A stretch of 64,000 bases of DNA, from NCBI GenBank assembly GCA_028532985.1, contig JANCIK010000002.1, positions 4,302,179 to 4,366,178 on the forward strand. The letters are read 5' to 3'. The notes beneath the pieces were generated by a model that did no database searches, was not told the DNA's origin, and was given only the letters and a program-made list of their open reading frames with translations. Of this stretch, positions 23,758 through 34,758 are shown one piece after another. Position 1 is the stretch's first letter, and every line of letters starts with the position of its first letter. The translations under genes were made by a program, and so were the position numbers. This DNA comes from Stropharia rugosoannulata. Lineage: Eukaryota > Basidiomycota > Agaricomycetes > Agaricales > Strophariaceae.

Positions 23758-25573
23758 ATGAGTCCTGCAATACTGGTGGATGATTCGGCACTGCCCATCG
23801 ACTCCAGCCTTCTTGGTGATACCTGGCAGCGCAAAACGGGTCAAAGCGGCGCGTATAATGGCACAGTGTCTGTATGGACCCCCAGTAGTGATTCTGCCTT
23901 CCCCATCATTCCACCGGAATTGGAGCTGTTTTTCTATGGTATGTAGTCCCTTACCTGATTTCGTGCTGTGCTGACCTTTGCAGGCACCGATATCAATGTC
24001 TATGGAACCGTGTCAAACGGGGTGGCGGGGAATTATACCATCGACGAAACTACCCTTAGGGCGGTCAATTTCCCTACAGGACTTCCTGACGGCAAGGTCC
24101 TTTATTCGTTTCTTGCCTCTCCCGCTACAAGCCGCTGAATTGTATGCGGTCTCTCAGACAGGTGTTAATCTCTTCTCTTTATCTGGTCTCACGGAAGGCC
24201 TATACCACAATTTTCAACTATTTCCGAGCAAAGGACAGTTCATCATCGACTACTTGACGTATACACCTAATACCGACACGCTTCTGTCGGGACTGGACAT
24301 CATCCTTGACGATCCAGATATTCCTCTTCAATACTCCAGTGGCCAGTGGAACCATACTACGGGAGATTTTGCGGCGGGACGTCCGTATAATGGAACCATG
24401 TCGGGTTCTAGCACACCAGGAGCGACGATGAAGCTCTCTTTTGAGGGTGAGCACGCCACTATTCAATTGTCAGCTCAAGTATACGGCTAATATTTGACCC
24501 AGGATCCGATATATCTGTTTACGGGTTGCTCAACCAGGTGGCCGGCCAGTTAGCAGTGTCGTTCTCTGTTGATGGCCAGACTCCGACAGCATTTAACCCA
24601 TTCAATGGCTCGCAAACTGTTAACGCGTCCAGCTGGAAGGTCTCTCAGCAGTTCTTCCACCAGGATCTTGCTCCGGGATCGCATAACCTTCTCGTGACGC
24701 TCACCAATGTAACGGGGAATCAGGTATGTATCGTTCAGGGACCATTTCCCGCCACTGGTACTGAATGACGCAGGCCTTGTGGATAGACTCTGTTGTCTAC
24801 GAGGCAACTTCGCAAACTACCCTGGCGGGCATATCGTCTCCGCCAACCACGTCAAGCGGCTCAGGCGGGGGCGGACCATTTGGTGGTGGCGGCGGCAGCG
24901 GCTCGACGTTCCCCAAAGCTGCTATAGCAGGTATCGCTGCCGGTGCTTTCATACTTGCACTTATATGCTTCAGATATGCCAGAAGGCAATGCGCTACTCC
25001 TGCCCGGACTATTGCCGTCAGTAAGTATCGGTCTATCTTTCACCGTTTGCACCACGCTGAGCAGCCGCCTCAGCGATACCCCCTCCCGCCCCGACGTCTC
25101 ACCCGACAAGCCCACCTCCATGGGCGCCGTGGCACAATACCTCGCCATCTATGTACCCACAGCCCATGAATGAGCCGAATTGGAACCAGAACTGGCAGCA
25201 GCAGCAGCCCGTGCCTATGGACAATATGCATCCGCCGATGCCTGAGCCTGTCCGTGCGCCACCCCAGGCTGTGCGAGCTCAGGACGGTGCTAACGAGCCC
25301 GCGTCACGGCGTAGAACTGATATGGACGGTGGCTACGAGCCCGCACCACAGCGTAGAACTAATATGGACGGTGGCTACGAGCCCGCACCACAGCGTAGAA
25401 CTGACATGGACGGTGGCTACGAACCCGCACCGCAGAGCAGAACTGATATGGACGGTGGTTACGAGCCCACACCACAGCGTAGAACTGACATGGACGGCGC
25501 GAATGCGGACGAGAGGACTACGTCACCTGCGTCTGTACATGTTAATCGCGCACAGGAAGATGGGAGGGACTAG
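23758..25573 (+). CDS. single-pass membrane protein with two beta-sandwich-like repeats, paralog B
   Basis: Six exons: 23758-23938, 23984-24096, 24158-24446, 24503-24723, 24774-25020 and about 25074-25573; 516 aa. Exon 2 (113 nt) and exon 4 (221 nt) have exactly the same length and phase as in paralog A, and the first four exons total 268 codons in both. Start MSPAILVDDSALP aligns with MAPSVLLDDSTLA of paralog A. Ectodomain motifs repeat (QWNHTT, GRPYNGT, WIDS), then a Gly/Ser linker and a membrane segment at about 317-334. The cytoplasmic tail is different: Gln/Pro-rich, with 14-residue tandem repeats (RRTDMDGGYEPAPQ). The exon 6 acceptor has three in-frame options (25062, 25065, 25074). Function unknown; a tandem duplicate with a replaced tail. 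Confidence 0.82.
25306..25500 (+). repeat. 42-bp coding minisatellite, ~4.6 units
   Basis: Near-identical 42-bp units encoding RRTDMDGGYEPAPQ in the tail of paralog B, with single-base changes giving N/D, T/A and S/R variants. The period is a multiple of three, so copy-number change keeps the frame. Confidence 0.9.
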
Positions 25574-26047
25574 ATCTAACATCAAAGTCTGTGGTGGCCG
25601 GTGAAGTTTGGTAACTCTACTTATGTTGCTATATTTTTATCCTCTATTTGTCAATGAACAGATTTCTTCGCATACGAGCAGAGACCGCCAAGTACTCATA
25701 CCTAAGTATGTTCGTGTGACCAGTTTGGGGTTTGTTATCTTTTTATGATATTTTGGTGTCTTATGTTCTGGAGAGACTGGTTAATTCGGACCGCATTGAG
25801 CATGGTTTGTGATCACATTTTCTGTTGTACTGTCGGCTTATCTGTCTGTTCCAGGGAAGATGTGAACAAGCGGCTAAAAATGGACCAACTCTTGCCTCTA
25901 TCATGATAACAAATGAAAATAGACTGAAAAGGGAGATAATGAGAAGCCAGCAGTACGTCGGTTCAGCTACCGCACGCACTACACTGACAAGAGTACTTAA
26001 GCGTCACTGGGTAGTCTTAGCAAGACTCTCCCGTCTTTCCCAGCAAC
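25574..26047. other. intergenic, no gene seen
   Basis: Terminator of paralog B and promoter of the NCS1 permease; nothing else recognised. Confidence 0.5.
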
Positions 26048-28699
26048 ATGTCTGGCCTGGTTAATCGTCTCAAGCGCAAGGTTATCATCCCGTCTGTGGT
26101 GTATAATGCTAATGAAGACCTTCTCCCCACTCCACCTGAGCTTCGACTGTGGACCTGGTGGAACTATAGCGCTATCTGGGCAGGGCTATCGTTCGACGCT
26201 ACGTGGGTAAGTACAGAGATATCATTTACCTGGCGATGTGTACTGATTTCCTTCGTGTTAAGTGGAATGTGGGATGTAGGTTCTCAGTTGTTATTAACTT
26301 AGTCATTACCGACGAAACTTAGCTGCTTTCATTGGCGTGGGCCTGACTGTCAGTCAGACAATCGCTCCTGTGTTGATCGGGAGTCTTTTGCTAGGTGTGG
26401 GAGCAGTGTATGTGTTCCTTGACTTTTCGAATGGACTCTTTCTCTGACTTTATTGTAGCCTTAACTCGTCCTTCGGAGCCCACTACCATATCGGGTTCCC
26501 TGCCATGATTCGGTACGTGGCTCACAATAAATTGAACGATTTAGACTGAATACACTCTCATACAAGACCAACGTTCGGCGTCGTGGGTTCAAGATGGTTT
26601 GTCTTTATGCGTGGCATAATCGGGATTGTACGCACCTCTCTCGCCGTTATTCATCTTAAGTTCTGAATGGGTCTCTCTCAGGTGTGGTAGTAAGTTTACC
26701 GTCACTCATGTGCCTCAAGAGTGCCTTATCCCGTTACAAAGTGCTGTTCAGGTGTATTACTGCGGGCAGCTCATCAACGTTATGTTCATCTGCGCGTTCG
26801 GTCGGGCGTATATAGACTGGAATCCTCATATGCCTGCTTCTGCAGGGACTGACGCCAAAACTATGCTCGTCTGTGAGTAGATATATACCCTCTTGTCAAG
26901 TGCTTCCATGTACCGTTGATGTTTTCAGACTTTCTGGCTTGGGGTATATCGTTCCCCCTAGTGTTTATTCACCCATCGAAACTTCGCAATATATTCAATA
27001 TTAGAGCTATCGTTGCAGGCCCAGCATTTGTATCAGTGTTCAGTGAGTTTCTTTGACTGCTCCCCATTCCTGCGTAGCTCATATATTTTTTACAGTATGG
27101 TGTACGATTCTGGCACACAGAGACCCCCGCGGCTTCCAAGGATTCGGAATTTTGCAAAGTAATCCCATCACCGGTCCCGCAGTTGGATGGGCTATCATGA
27201 GCAGCATCAACTCTGTGCTAGGGACAGCCGCACCTATGATAACGAATCAATCTGACGTGTCCCGCTACGCTCGTGATCCCAGGCAGTCAGGCTGGCCGCA
27301 GGGCGTGACCATCTTCGTTGCACGATCCATCATGTCGTTTCTCAGTATCGTCGCGACTGCTTCCCTGCAGTCCCGCTATGGTGGTACGGCGAAATGGAAT
27401 ATATGGGAACAGCTTGCTCTCCTGCTGGACGAAAACTGGAATGCAAAAACCCGGTTTGGATGGTTCGTACTTGGATTTTCTATAACACCCGAAATAATCT
27501 CATTTGATTCTCGGTAGTTTCATTATCGCCCTATGTGTATCATTCTCCGTTCTCGTCACCAATGCGTATGGAAATAGCATTCCCTTTGGAGCCGACATTT
27601 CTTCTCTTTTCCCCAGTGAGTGCCAAATCGAGTATCATTGGTTGCGAATTTTGACCTTGTAACTTTGATCAGAATACTTGAGTATGTTGGAGGCATCTAG
27701 CAGTTGGACGCACTCTGACCACGCCGATAACAGATATAGTTAGAGGGCAAGTGATTATTGCATTGATTTCTCTGCCGGTGCTCCCCTGGCAAATACTGTA
27801 AGTGCCCGTTTGGATAACGTGAAGGGGTGGCGCTACTGATCAATTTCGTGTCTATGCAGGGTCAACGCACAGGCGTGTATGTAGACATAAATCATTGGGA
27901 TCACTACATCTACAATCCACTGACGCGTTTTTTGTACCAGTTCTCACATTTTTAGGGAGTTATACGTTCCTGATGGGGGCACTTTTGGGATGTCAGTGGG
28001 GCGACTTCATCGTACGCAGAGGAAACTAGTGCGTGCGGGAAGTTTAATTTACCCTAATTATACTAATTTAGAAAATGTACTAGTCATGTCCCGTCATTGT
28101 ATAACTACGGCAAAGACACCATATACATGTATTCCTCGAGGGGATATAACTGGAGAGGGTTTGTATCCTGGCTTGCCACCTTTGCGTTCATCTTCCCAGT
28201 GAGTCCCTCCCCCGATTGTTTTCGCAAATTGATCAGTGGTGTTAAGTACTGACCTACTATCTAAGGGACTTATTGCGCAGTTCATTCCCAACAAAATGTC
28301 CCAGGCTCCACAAAAAATATACGACATGGTCAGACTGCCCCTCGATATGAATCTTCATTGTAGGACTGAACGCTGTTTCTTTTTTCGCAGGGTTGGATAC
28401 TTGGGGTATTCATGGCGATGTTCTTTTACATCGTCTTAAATAAGTTGTTCCCCGTGTCTTTGGTTCCGCGGGAGCACGCGAATGCACCGGAGACCAAGAG
28501 ATGGTTGGGCATGAGTTCTATTCATGGTATGTGACGCGAACTCACTTCACGCCGAGGTATTTACCTATGGCTACTCTCAGGATTCTTCCCGGGTGATTCT
28601 ATCCCTGGACAAGAAGATGCCTTAGATGATACCGACTCCTCTACTTTGGAGAACGAGAAGGATGTACCAATCGAGTCTTTTGGTGACGAGGAAGCCTGA
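26048..28699 (+). CDS. NCS1-family permease (uracil/allantoin/nucleobase type)
   Basis: Eighteen exons, 561 aa: 26048-26206, 26263-26275, 26323-26407, 26459-26512, 26567-26627, 26682-26689, 26742-26872, 26929-27042, 27096-27462, 27518-27615, 27673-27681, 27734-27797, 27860-27876, 27941-28028, 28084-28198, 28281-28328, 28391-28526 and 28581-28699. Family marks in order: NEDLLPTPPE and WTWWNYSAIW, FGAHYHIGFPAMIRPTFG, RGIIGIVWY, GPAVGWAIMSSINSVLG with QSDVSRYAR, the NAYGNSIPFGADI loop, VRGQ...LPVLPWQ, FLGSYTFLMG, and NWRGFVSWLATFAF. These fit the fungal Fur-like NCS1 branch, proton symporters with 12 membrane helices in the plasma membrane. The substrate (uracil, allantoin, uridine or thiamine) cannot be read from sequence alone. 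Four exons are tiny (8, 9, 13, 17 nt); all junctions keep frame. Intact. Confidence 0.9.
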
Positions 28700-29239
28700 T
28701 CTGGAAGGTACAATAGGCTCAAAAGAATATCTGTGCAGACTTTATGTTATATCTTACTGAGTTTACAACGATTACAAGGGTCTGCTAAACAGTTATGAAA
28801 GAATCGATGAGATATCTTGAGCGAGGTTTGATTGGGCTTAAATGATGAGTACTACTCAGTTTTGCACTATACTTTAATACGATAGCGACAGCTATGTAAA
28901 TGTGCAGCTCCCAGTTAGCGATTATTGCCTTACTTATTGGCACCCAAATAGTTCACAAGAAGTTCTCGAGACTTGCTAGAGACCATGTAATTAAGCGGTA
29001 GCTGAAGGCTGGATGTTTCATTGATTAGATAAAATGCTGGAATGACTTGGGAATGACGGACGAGTTGCATGCCCGAAGCTTACCCGAAGTTGAAACTCGA
29101 AGACGCGATTGTCACGTAAATTAATTTAGGGCAGACTTAGACGTGACTCTAGGATTGCCACATCCTGAGGCGATGATGATAAACCTTTTCGCCTCCTCCA
29201 CTGTTTCTGATATCCAAAGGTGGGAACGCAGAACTTTAC
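28700..29239. other. intergenic, no gene seen
   Basis: Nothing recognised between the permease stop and the tRNA-synthetase remnant. Confidence 0.5.
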
Positions 29240-30705
29240 AACGCCAATTACCTAACCAATCAATTGAAGAAGCCATTCCATATCACTGCACCTATATTCT
29301 ACGCCAATGCGGCTCCGCATACAGGCCACAAGTTGTACATCCTTGTCGCGGCCGATGTACTCGCGCGCTACCAGGTTCAGCGCGGACGCCAGGTAAACTT
29401 TCTGACCGGGACCGATGAACATCGCAGTGAAACTCTAATAAACTGCAATGAATGTTTTTGGGAGGCTGGCCGCGAGTTGGAATTCTGTGACTTGTTCAAT
29501 CGTCGGTTCAAGGTGTTTATATACGCATCAGGTTAGGTCTTAAGACGCTGACACTCCCCAGGACCTTGCCGCAAAATCGAACATAAGCAATACATGCTTC
29601 TTACACACGCCTTCGGAAAGTCATCATAAGGCGTCCTAGAATTATCTCTATAAGAAAGGGTACAGTTACAAGAGCAAGTACGAAGGCCGGTGTTCTGTAA
29701 CTGACGAGTACTTTTGTACTGATGCGCAAAATTAGTCCTGCTCCGAGCTCGTTAGAGAACGGACAACCGTCGTATATCTCCCTAGAGACTGGCGCCGCTT
29801 TCGAATGGTCTTCAGAAGAGAATTAAACGTTCAGACTGTCAGCGTTTCGTACAGCGTTACTGTCCCGCATTCTTGACTCCCCCATCTACGACGGCGCCGA
29901 TCTTGTGTTTGGAGCAAACTCTCCCAGCGCCGGCATTATAGGCAAAAGACTTGACGACATATCCATTTCTCATTCAGCTTCCTGTCTTTCATGGGCACAT
30001 CCCACCTTATGCCTGTAGGAGACTGATGCCGATGAGTTTCACTGTTCGCGACTTTGTTCTCCCTACATGCCCTGTCGAAATATCGCTTTCCTCCGTGATG
30101 CACTGTCATTGTGCTTTGATTTTTACGTTTGACTGTCGTGGTTACCCAAATCCGCGAGATCCGATTACTTGAATTGTTCCTCATAAACCGGTCGACCTAC
30201 ATATCCGCTCGAGAACATCTCAGCGAGCTCAAAGCGCAATTGGGAAACTATTTTCTTCACATAGCTTCACCGCATATCTGTGCGCGTGCTAAAGCGCCAG
30301 ATCAAGACGCAGAAAATAGGCTGCCGTTGAACTTGCAAAATTTATTCTTACAAACGTCAATCGAGGCAAAGGAGAATATCCACTCCAACTATGAGTAGTT
30401 GCGTTTGGCGCTTGCTTTACCCACTCGCGTAGCGGGACCGATAGATAACTGCGAAGAGGGTACAGCGCTCACTGAAATCAAAAATTTACTCAAACATGTC
30501 AATCTGATGACCACGCTTCGAAACCTCAGGCTAACAAGGGCGTGAGCGAAATTGGCCGGCAGAGTGCATACTACACGCATGGTAGGCCTGGAGACCCTAA
30601 GCGTCGCCGGCGCTTGCTTATCACCGTTTACTCCTGAGGCGGCGTCAAAGCTGCTTCGGGGATTAGATAACAGGAGCAGGTTAGTTTGGGCAGAGGAGAT
30701 ACTGT
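29240..30705 (+). pseudogene. decayed methionyl-tRNA synthetase (mitochondrial type)
   Basis: Scattered pieces in the right order match class I MetRS. From 29264: KPFHITAPIFYANAAPHTGH (the HIGH box reads HTGH), then LYILVAADVLARYQVQRGR and FLTGTDEH; the piece EFCDLFNRRFKV; DLAAKSNISNT near 29565; KYEGRCSVTDEYFCTDAQ near 29680, followed at once by a stop; and C-terminal pieces LKAQLGNYFLHIASPH near 30230 and ETLSVAGACLSPFTPEAASK near 30590. Frames shift between pieces, in-frame stops interrupt them, and no KMSKS box can be found. The architecture lacks a zinc knuckle, which fits the organellar enzyme. A functional copy must lie elsewhere in the genome. Confidence 0.8.
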
Positions 30706-32277
30706 GAATGACAGGGAACTTCGGAGCATAAAGCTTTTCTGATTATAAAACATTGCTGTCCTTTTGAGACCGTATGCGAAGACGGTTACAGGGAAGAAGG
30801 GAATGGAGGCGTATACGAACGTATCGGAAGAACCTATTCTGATCTGATGCGGGGTAATTCACAGGCGACGGGGCTGGTTCCTCTATGGGGATGGCACTGG
30901 GGAGGGGAAATAGGCTCAGATACTATTATGGAACCTACATTTGAAGAACTAGAGAAATGTTGAAGAGTATGTATGTACATACTACAATTTAAACTGCCTT
31001 ACATATCTATTACAGGTACATTTGGTGGTGCTACTAATACATAACAAGAATCACCGTTGGGAATCGGTAACTACGACTATACGCGTTATGTAAGGGCGTT
31101 GTAGTGCTGAGGCGTCCAGGGAAAGAATGCTACTTATACAGCTAGTGCCAACTCCCTCTCATAATTGATTGCTCCTCATGGCTGTTAATACAGAAAGTAC
31201 ATACTGACTCAGGCTTGGACGACAAATCAACTGATGCGATGGCTAAGTGTGCTGGTCATATGACTTGTAGAATGCTGAGAAAAGGATCATTGCCTTCATA
31301 GTGGCTCGTTTATTGAATCCAACTGGTATGAATGACGACCAACTTGAAGTTCATTCTACACTTGATATGTTTGGAGTTTCGTGCACTCCCCATTTGCTCG
31401 ACAAAATATAAAATCTCTTACACGTCCGCTATTGGAAAACCAATAAACATCTTCACGACTTGGGAAGTGCCGAGGTTCTACCGACAGATATTGCACTGAT
31501 AAGTAAAAATGACCAGTTCGTCTCGAGTAACTTGAATAAATCATCTTAGCGAATATGAGAGAAAGTGTCAAAGCAGTTACTCTATCATGTAGCATACGAC
31601 GAGGGTTTATAGTCCTGCAGTATTATCCAGACAGATTCTTCTTAGATTGGTAACTCTTTTATGTTTTGACTATGAAACACACGGAAGATATTTAAAGAGA
31701 CATATATTTCCAGAATGATACGCAGAACATGAATTGTTCAAATTTACATAAGCCCGCCTCAATGCAAGAATGAAGTGTTGGGTATTCGGAGGACGTATTT
31801 ATGCGGCGTGAATAATTGAGTACCGAGCTTGAAGCAGGATGATCTTACCAGAAACACAGATATGTAGATCTGTTTAAATGACTAAGTTTGTGATACAGAA
31901 GAGGATTTGTACTCAAGTAGACTTTCTCATCCGTTACAAATCAAAGCAGAGCTTCTTGATATGAATCTCTTCCCAGTGTACAGAGAGCAATCGCTTTGGC
32001 CGTGAAACACCGCTGTCCCTAGTGACTACCCAAATCGAGCACAAGGATGGAGACGTCACATAGATCATTGTTTTTCCTCCCGTTAGTAACGGCATGAGTG
32101 CATGCCGTCCCCAGATTTCTCTGATTGTTGTCATAATATAGGCGCGCAATGCAGTACGGACTAGTACGGAGCCGTCGCGGTACTGCAAGGTGTATCTATG
32201 CCGGCTTTTCCAGTAGGACGAGTGTGCCTGCCAAGGTAGATTTGGCTGAGCGTGGGCAGCCATCTTCCTCTTTATCG
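30706..32277. other. 1.6-kb gene-poor stretch
   Basis: AT-rich with only short frames (31356-31595 and 31934-32338 on the minus strand), neither with a domain. No repeat recognised. Confidence 0.45.
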
Positions 32278-32285
32278 TATAAAAG
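32278..32285 (+). promoter_or_regulatory. TATA box of secreted heme peroxidase
   Basis: TATAAAAG 45-52 nt before the start at 32330. It makes upstream in-frame ATGs (32252) unlikely starts. Confidence 0.65.
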
Positions 32286-32329
32286 GAGTGAAACTGGACT
32301 CTACCCACCAGCTTACTATCCCTCTTCTC

Positions 32330-34399
32330 ATGATTCATTCCAAGCGGTTTGGCTATTTGGCCGTCTTACTCCAAGCAATTTCTCTTTGCACTACAGATGT
32401 ATTGGCGTATCAATGGCCCGAGCCTCAGATTGACGCACTAGAGCGATTGTTCTATGAAGGAACCGAATTCTCTGGATTTCCCACTGCCAGTCTGGGGACT
32501 GGCTGTGTGGCACGAAGCAATACGTCACCATCCCCGATAGCAGCTGAATGGCTGCGCCTGGTTTGTGTGATCCTTTTACTGCGTCCAACTCTGTCTTATC
32601 GTTTGAGTCCAGGCCTATCATGACATGGCCACTCATAATATCACAGATGGCACAGGTGGTATTGACTCTTCAATTTACTTTGAACTTGACAGGCCTGAGG
32701 TCAGTGATGTATTCGTTGGACTAGTCTTCCTGCCTTGAGCTAACTGGTTTCGTTTAATGTTACAGAACATCGGGGCGGGTATGTTCAGCACAATGAATGA
32801 CTTCTTCAATACCCCAAACAAATACATATCAAGTACGTATTATGCCTTCTGCGAGGTAAACATTTGAGTGATACGTACACCCCAGGATCTGATGTTATTG
32901 CTATGGGTGCGGCGTGGGCCGTCGCCGGATGCGGTGGACCCATACTACCATATCGGGCTGGACGTGTTGATGCTACTGAGGCTGGGCGCCCAGGCGTTCC
33001 TGAACCACAGCAGGATCTTGCCACACATACCGAGGACTTCCGTTTACAAGGATTCAGTCCTAGTGAAATGATAGCCTTGGTTGCATGTGGACACACTATT
33101 GGTGGAGTACGGAAGAGCGACTTCCCAACAGTCGTGACTCAAGGAGAGCCAGGGCAAGATACCGACTCTAATGGGGTCCTGATCATCGATTTCTTTGATA
33201 CTACGCAACAGTTCGATACCAAAGTGTAGGTTTTAAAGTGAGTACGATTCTATTCAGCTGCTTATTTATATTCTAGGGTGACGGAGTATTTGAACAACTC
33301 GACGCAAAACCCCCTTATCGTGACCTCGGATGTTACGCGTCGCTCGGACATGCGCATTTTTTCCAGCGATGGAAACATTACAATGCAAAGGTATATACTA
33401 GCTTCTGTGTCTTCAAGGATTATACAGTACTGATAACGGCTACAACCAGCCTCTCTGATTCAACTACTTTTTCTGACACTTGTCAGAGTCTCCTCACACG
33501 CATGATTGAAACAGTCCCGACCGGTACCCAGCTCACTGAGAAAATTGAATTAAACCCATTCAAGATTCGTGTCGCCCAGATAACCCCTATAAGCAACCAG
33601 CTTGTTCTGCGTGTTATGGTCCGGGTATGTATGTTTTACATACCTCCATTGTAATTTTCGTTGAAGCCCGTGCAGTTACCACAGCCACAATCCGGACCTA
33701 ACCCGTTCGGAATCACCAAGAACGTTACGCTTTTCTGGTGTGATAGGACAGGTCCAAATGCAAACTGCTCAGGAAACAATACAAATACTAATACAGCTCC
33801 GAAAATTTCATTCTTGGGCATCCAATCTCCCATAGCAAACTCACTCGATACCCATTTTTCGACATACGAATTCAGAGCACCCATCACAGAGGCTTCTGTG
33901 TCGAAGTTCTGGTTTGAAGTTACTGATCTGAACGGAGGCGGTACGGTGGTACAGGACAATGGCGGTAGTGGGTTTGTTGTTGATCAAGATGCGGTCATTT
34001 ACGCCCCAGCTTTGAGCACAATCCAAGCAGGCAGTGATACTACAACTTACAAGATTGTTGCTGGGGTACGTTAAACATTTAGTATCTAATCCTGTCTACT
34101 AATTCAAATAACTTGATCTACTATAGATTCGCAGCAATAACGCACCCACGAAAGCACAGCTGAACATCTTCGATAAAGAACCACTCAACAGCACACTACC
34201 ATTGTCAATACCTCTTCTGTCTACTGCCAACTTCGAGCTCGACACAAGTATTGCAGCTGTGGGCGCATATAGCTTTTACTCGACAATGATTACTGTTAAT
34301 AGCCAGGGCGCCACGTTGGACTTTGATTTTATCGTTGATGGACAAGAAGCGAAGGTTGACTTCATTGCTCCTATTGAGATACAATTAACTCAATTTTAA
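32330..34399 (+). CDS. secreted heme peroxidase (plant/fungal superfamily, atypical)
   Basis: Eight exons: 32330-32560, 32613-32699, 32766-32832, 32886-33225, 33277-33390, 33450-33624, 33676-34065 and 34127-34399; 558 aa. Signal peptide at about 1-26, then a peroxidase domain. The distal site is WLRLAYHDMATHN (Arg76, His80) and the proximal site is IALVACGHTIGGV (His198). A GTGGIDSSI segment matches the distal calcium loop. After the ~300-residue catalytic domain there is a ~220-residue C-terminal beta-rich region (many N-glycosylation sequons, a WCDRTGPNANCSGN segment) that classical lignin, manganese and versatile peroxidases lack. It therefore belongs to a less studied group of fungal secreted peroxidases. 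The reaction is H2O2-dependent one-electron oxidation of an unknown substrate. It is 360 bp upstream of a NACHT gene on the same strand. Confidence 0.88.
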
Positions 34400-34758
34400 T
34401 GTACTATTAATGCACTGGGGGAAATCCTAGAAGGCGAATATACTACCTTTACGATACATCTTCGAAAATTAAGACTGAGAGGATTATTTGCGCCTCAGAA
34501 TCGGTGCATTCACAGCTGTTGACAAGGAGGCGGAGGCAGTACTTAGCGCCTGCCAGTTGGCGCCGAGCCGAGCTGCCGAACCTCCCGCCCTCTCTTCTTC
34601 AACTTCGACGTCTGTTGCAGACGTTGATGCATGATGGCTAGGTAGTTGACTGTTCATTTGATCATCTCTTTGACTACAGCAAATATTCAGGGTCCAGATG
34701 ACATGTCAAAGGATTTCACCGGCACCCCACTTCATGGTCATTGCCACTGGTGACACGC
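34400..34758. other. short intergenic region
   Basis: Terminator of the peroxidase and promoter of the NACHT gene. No gene seen. Confidence 0.5.

Noticed and set aside
25170..25604. Second-frame 144-codon ORF over the minisatellite
   Set aside because: Shadow of the repeat in another frame; it lacks the splice connection to the membrane protein.
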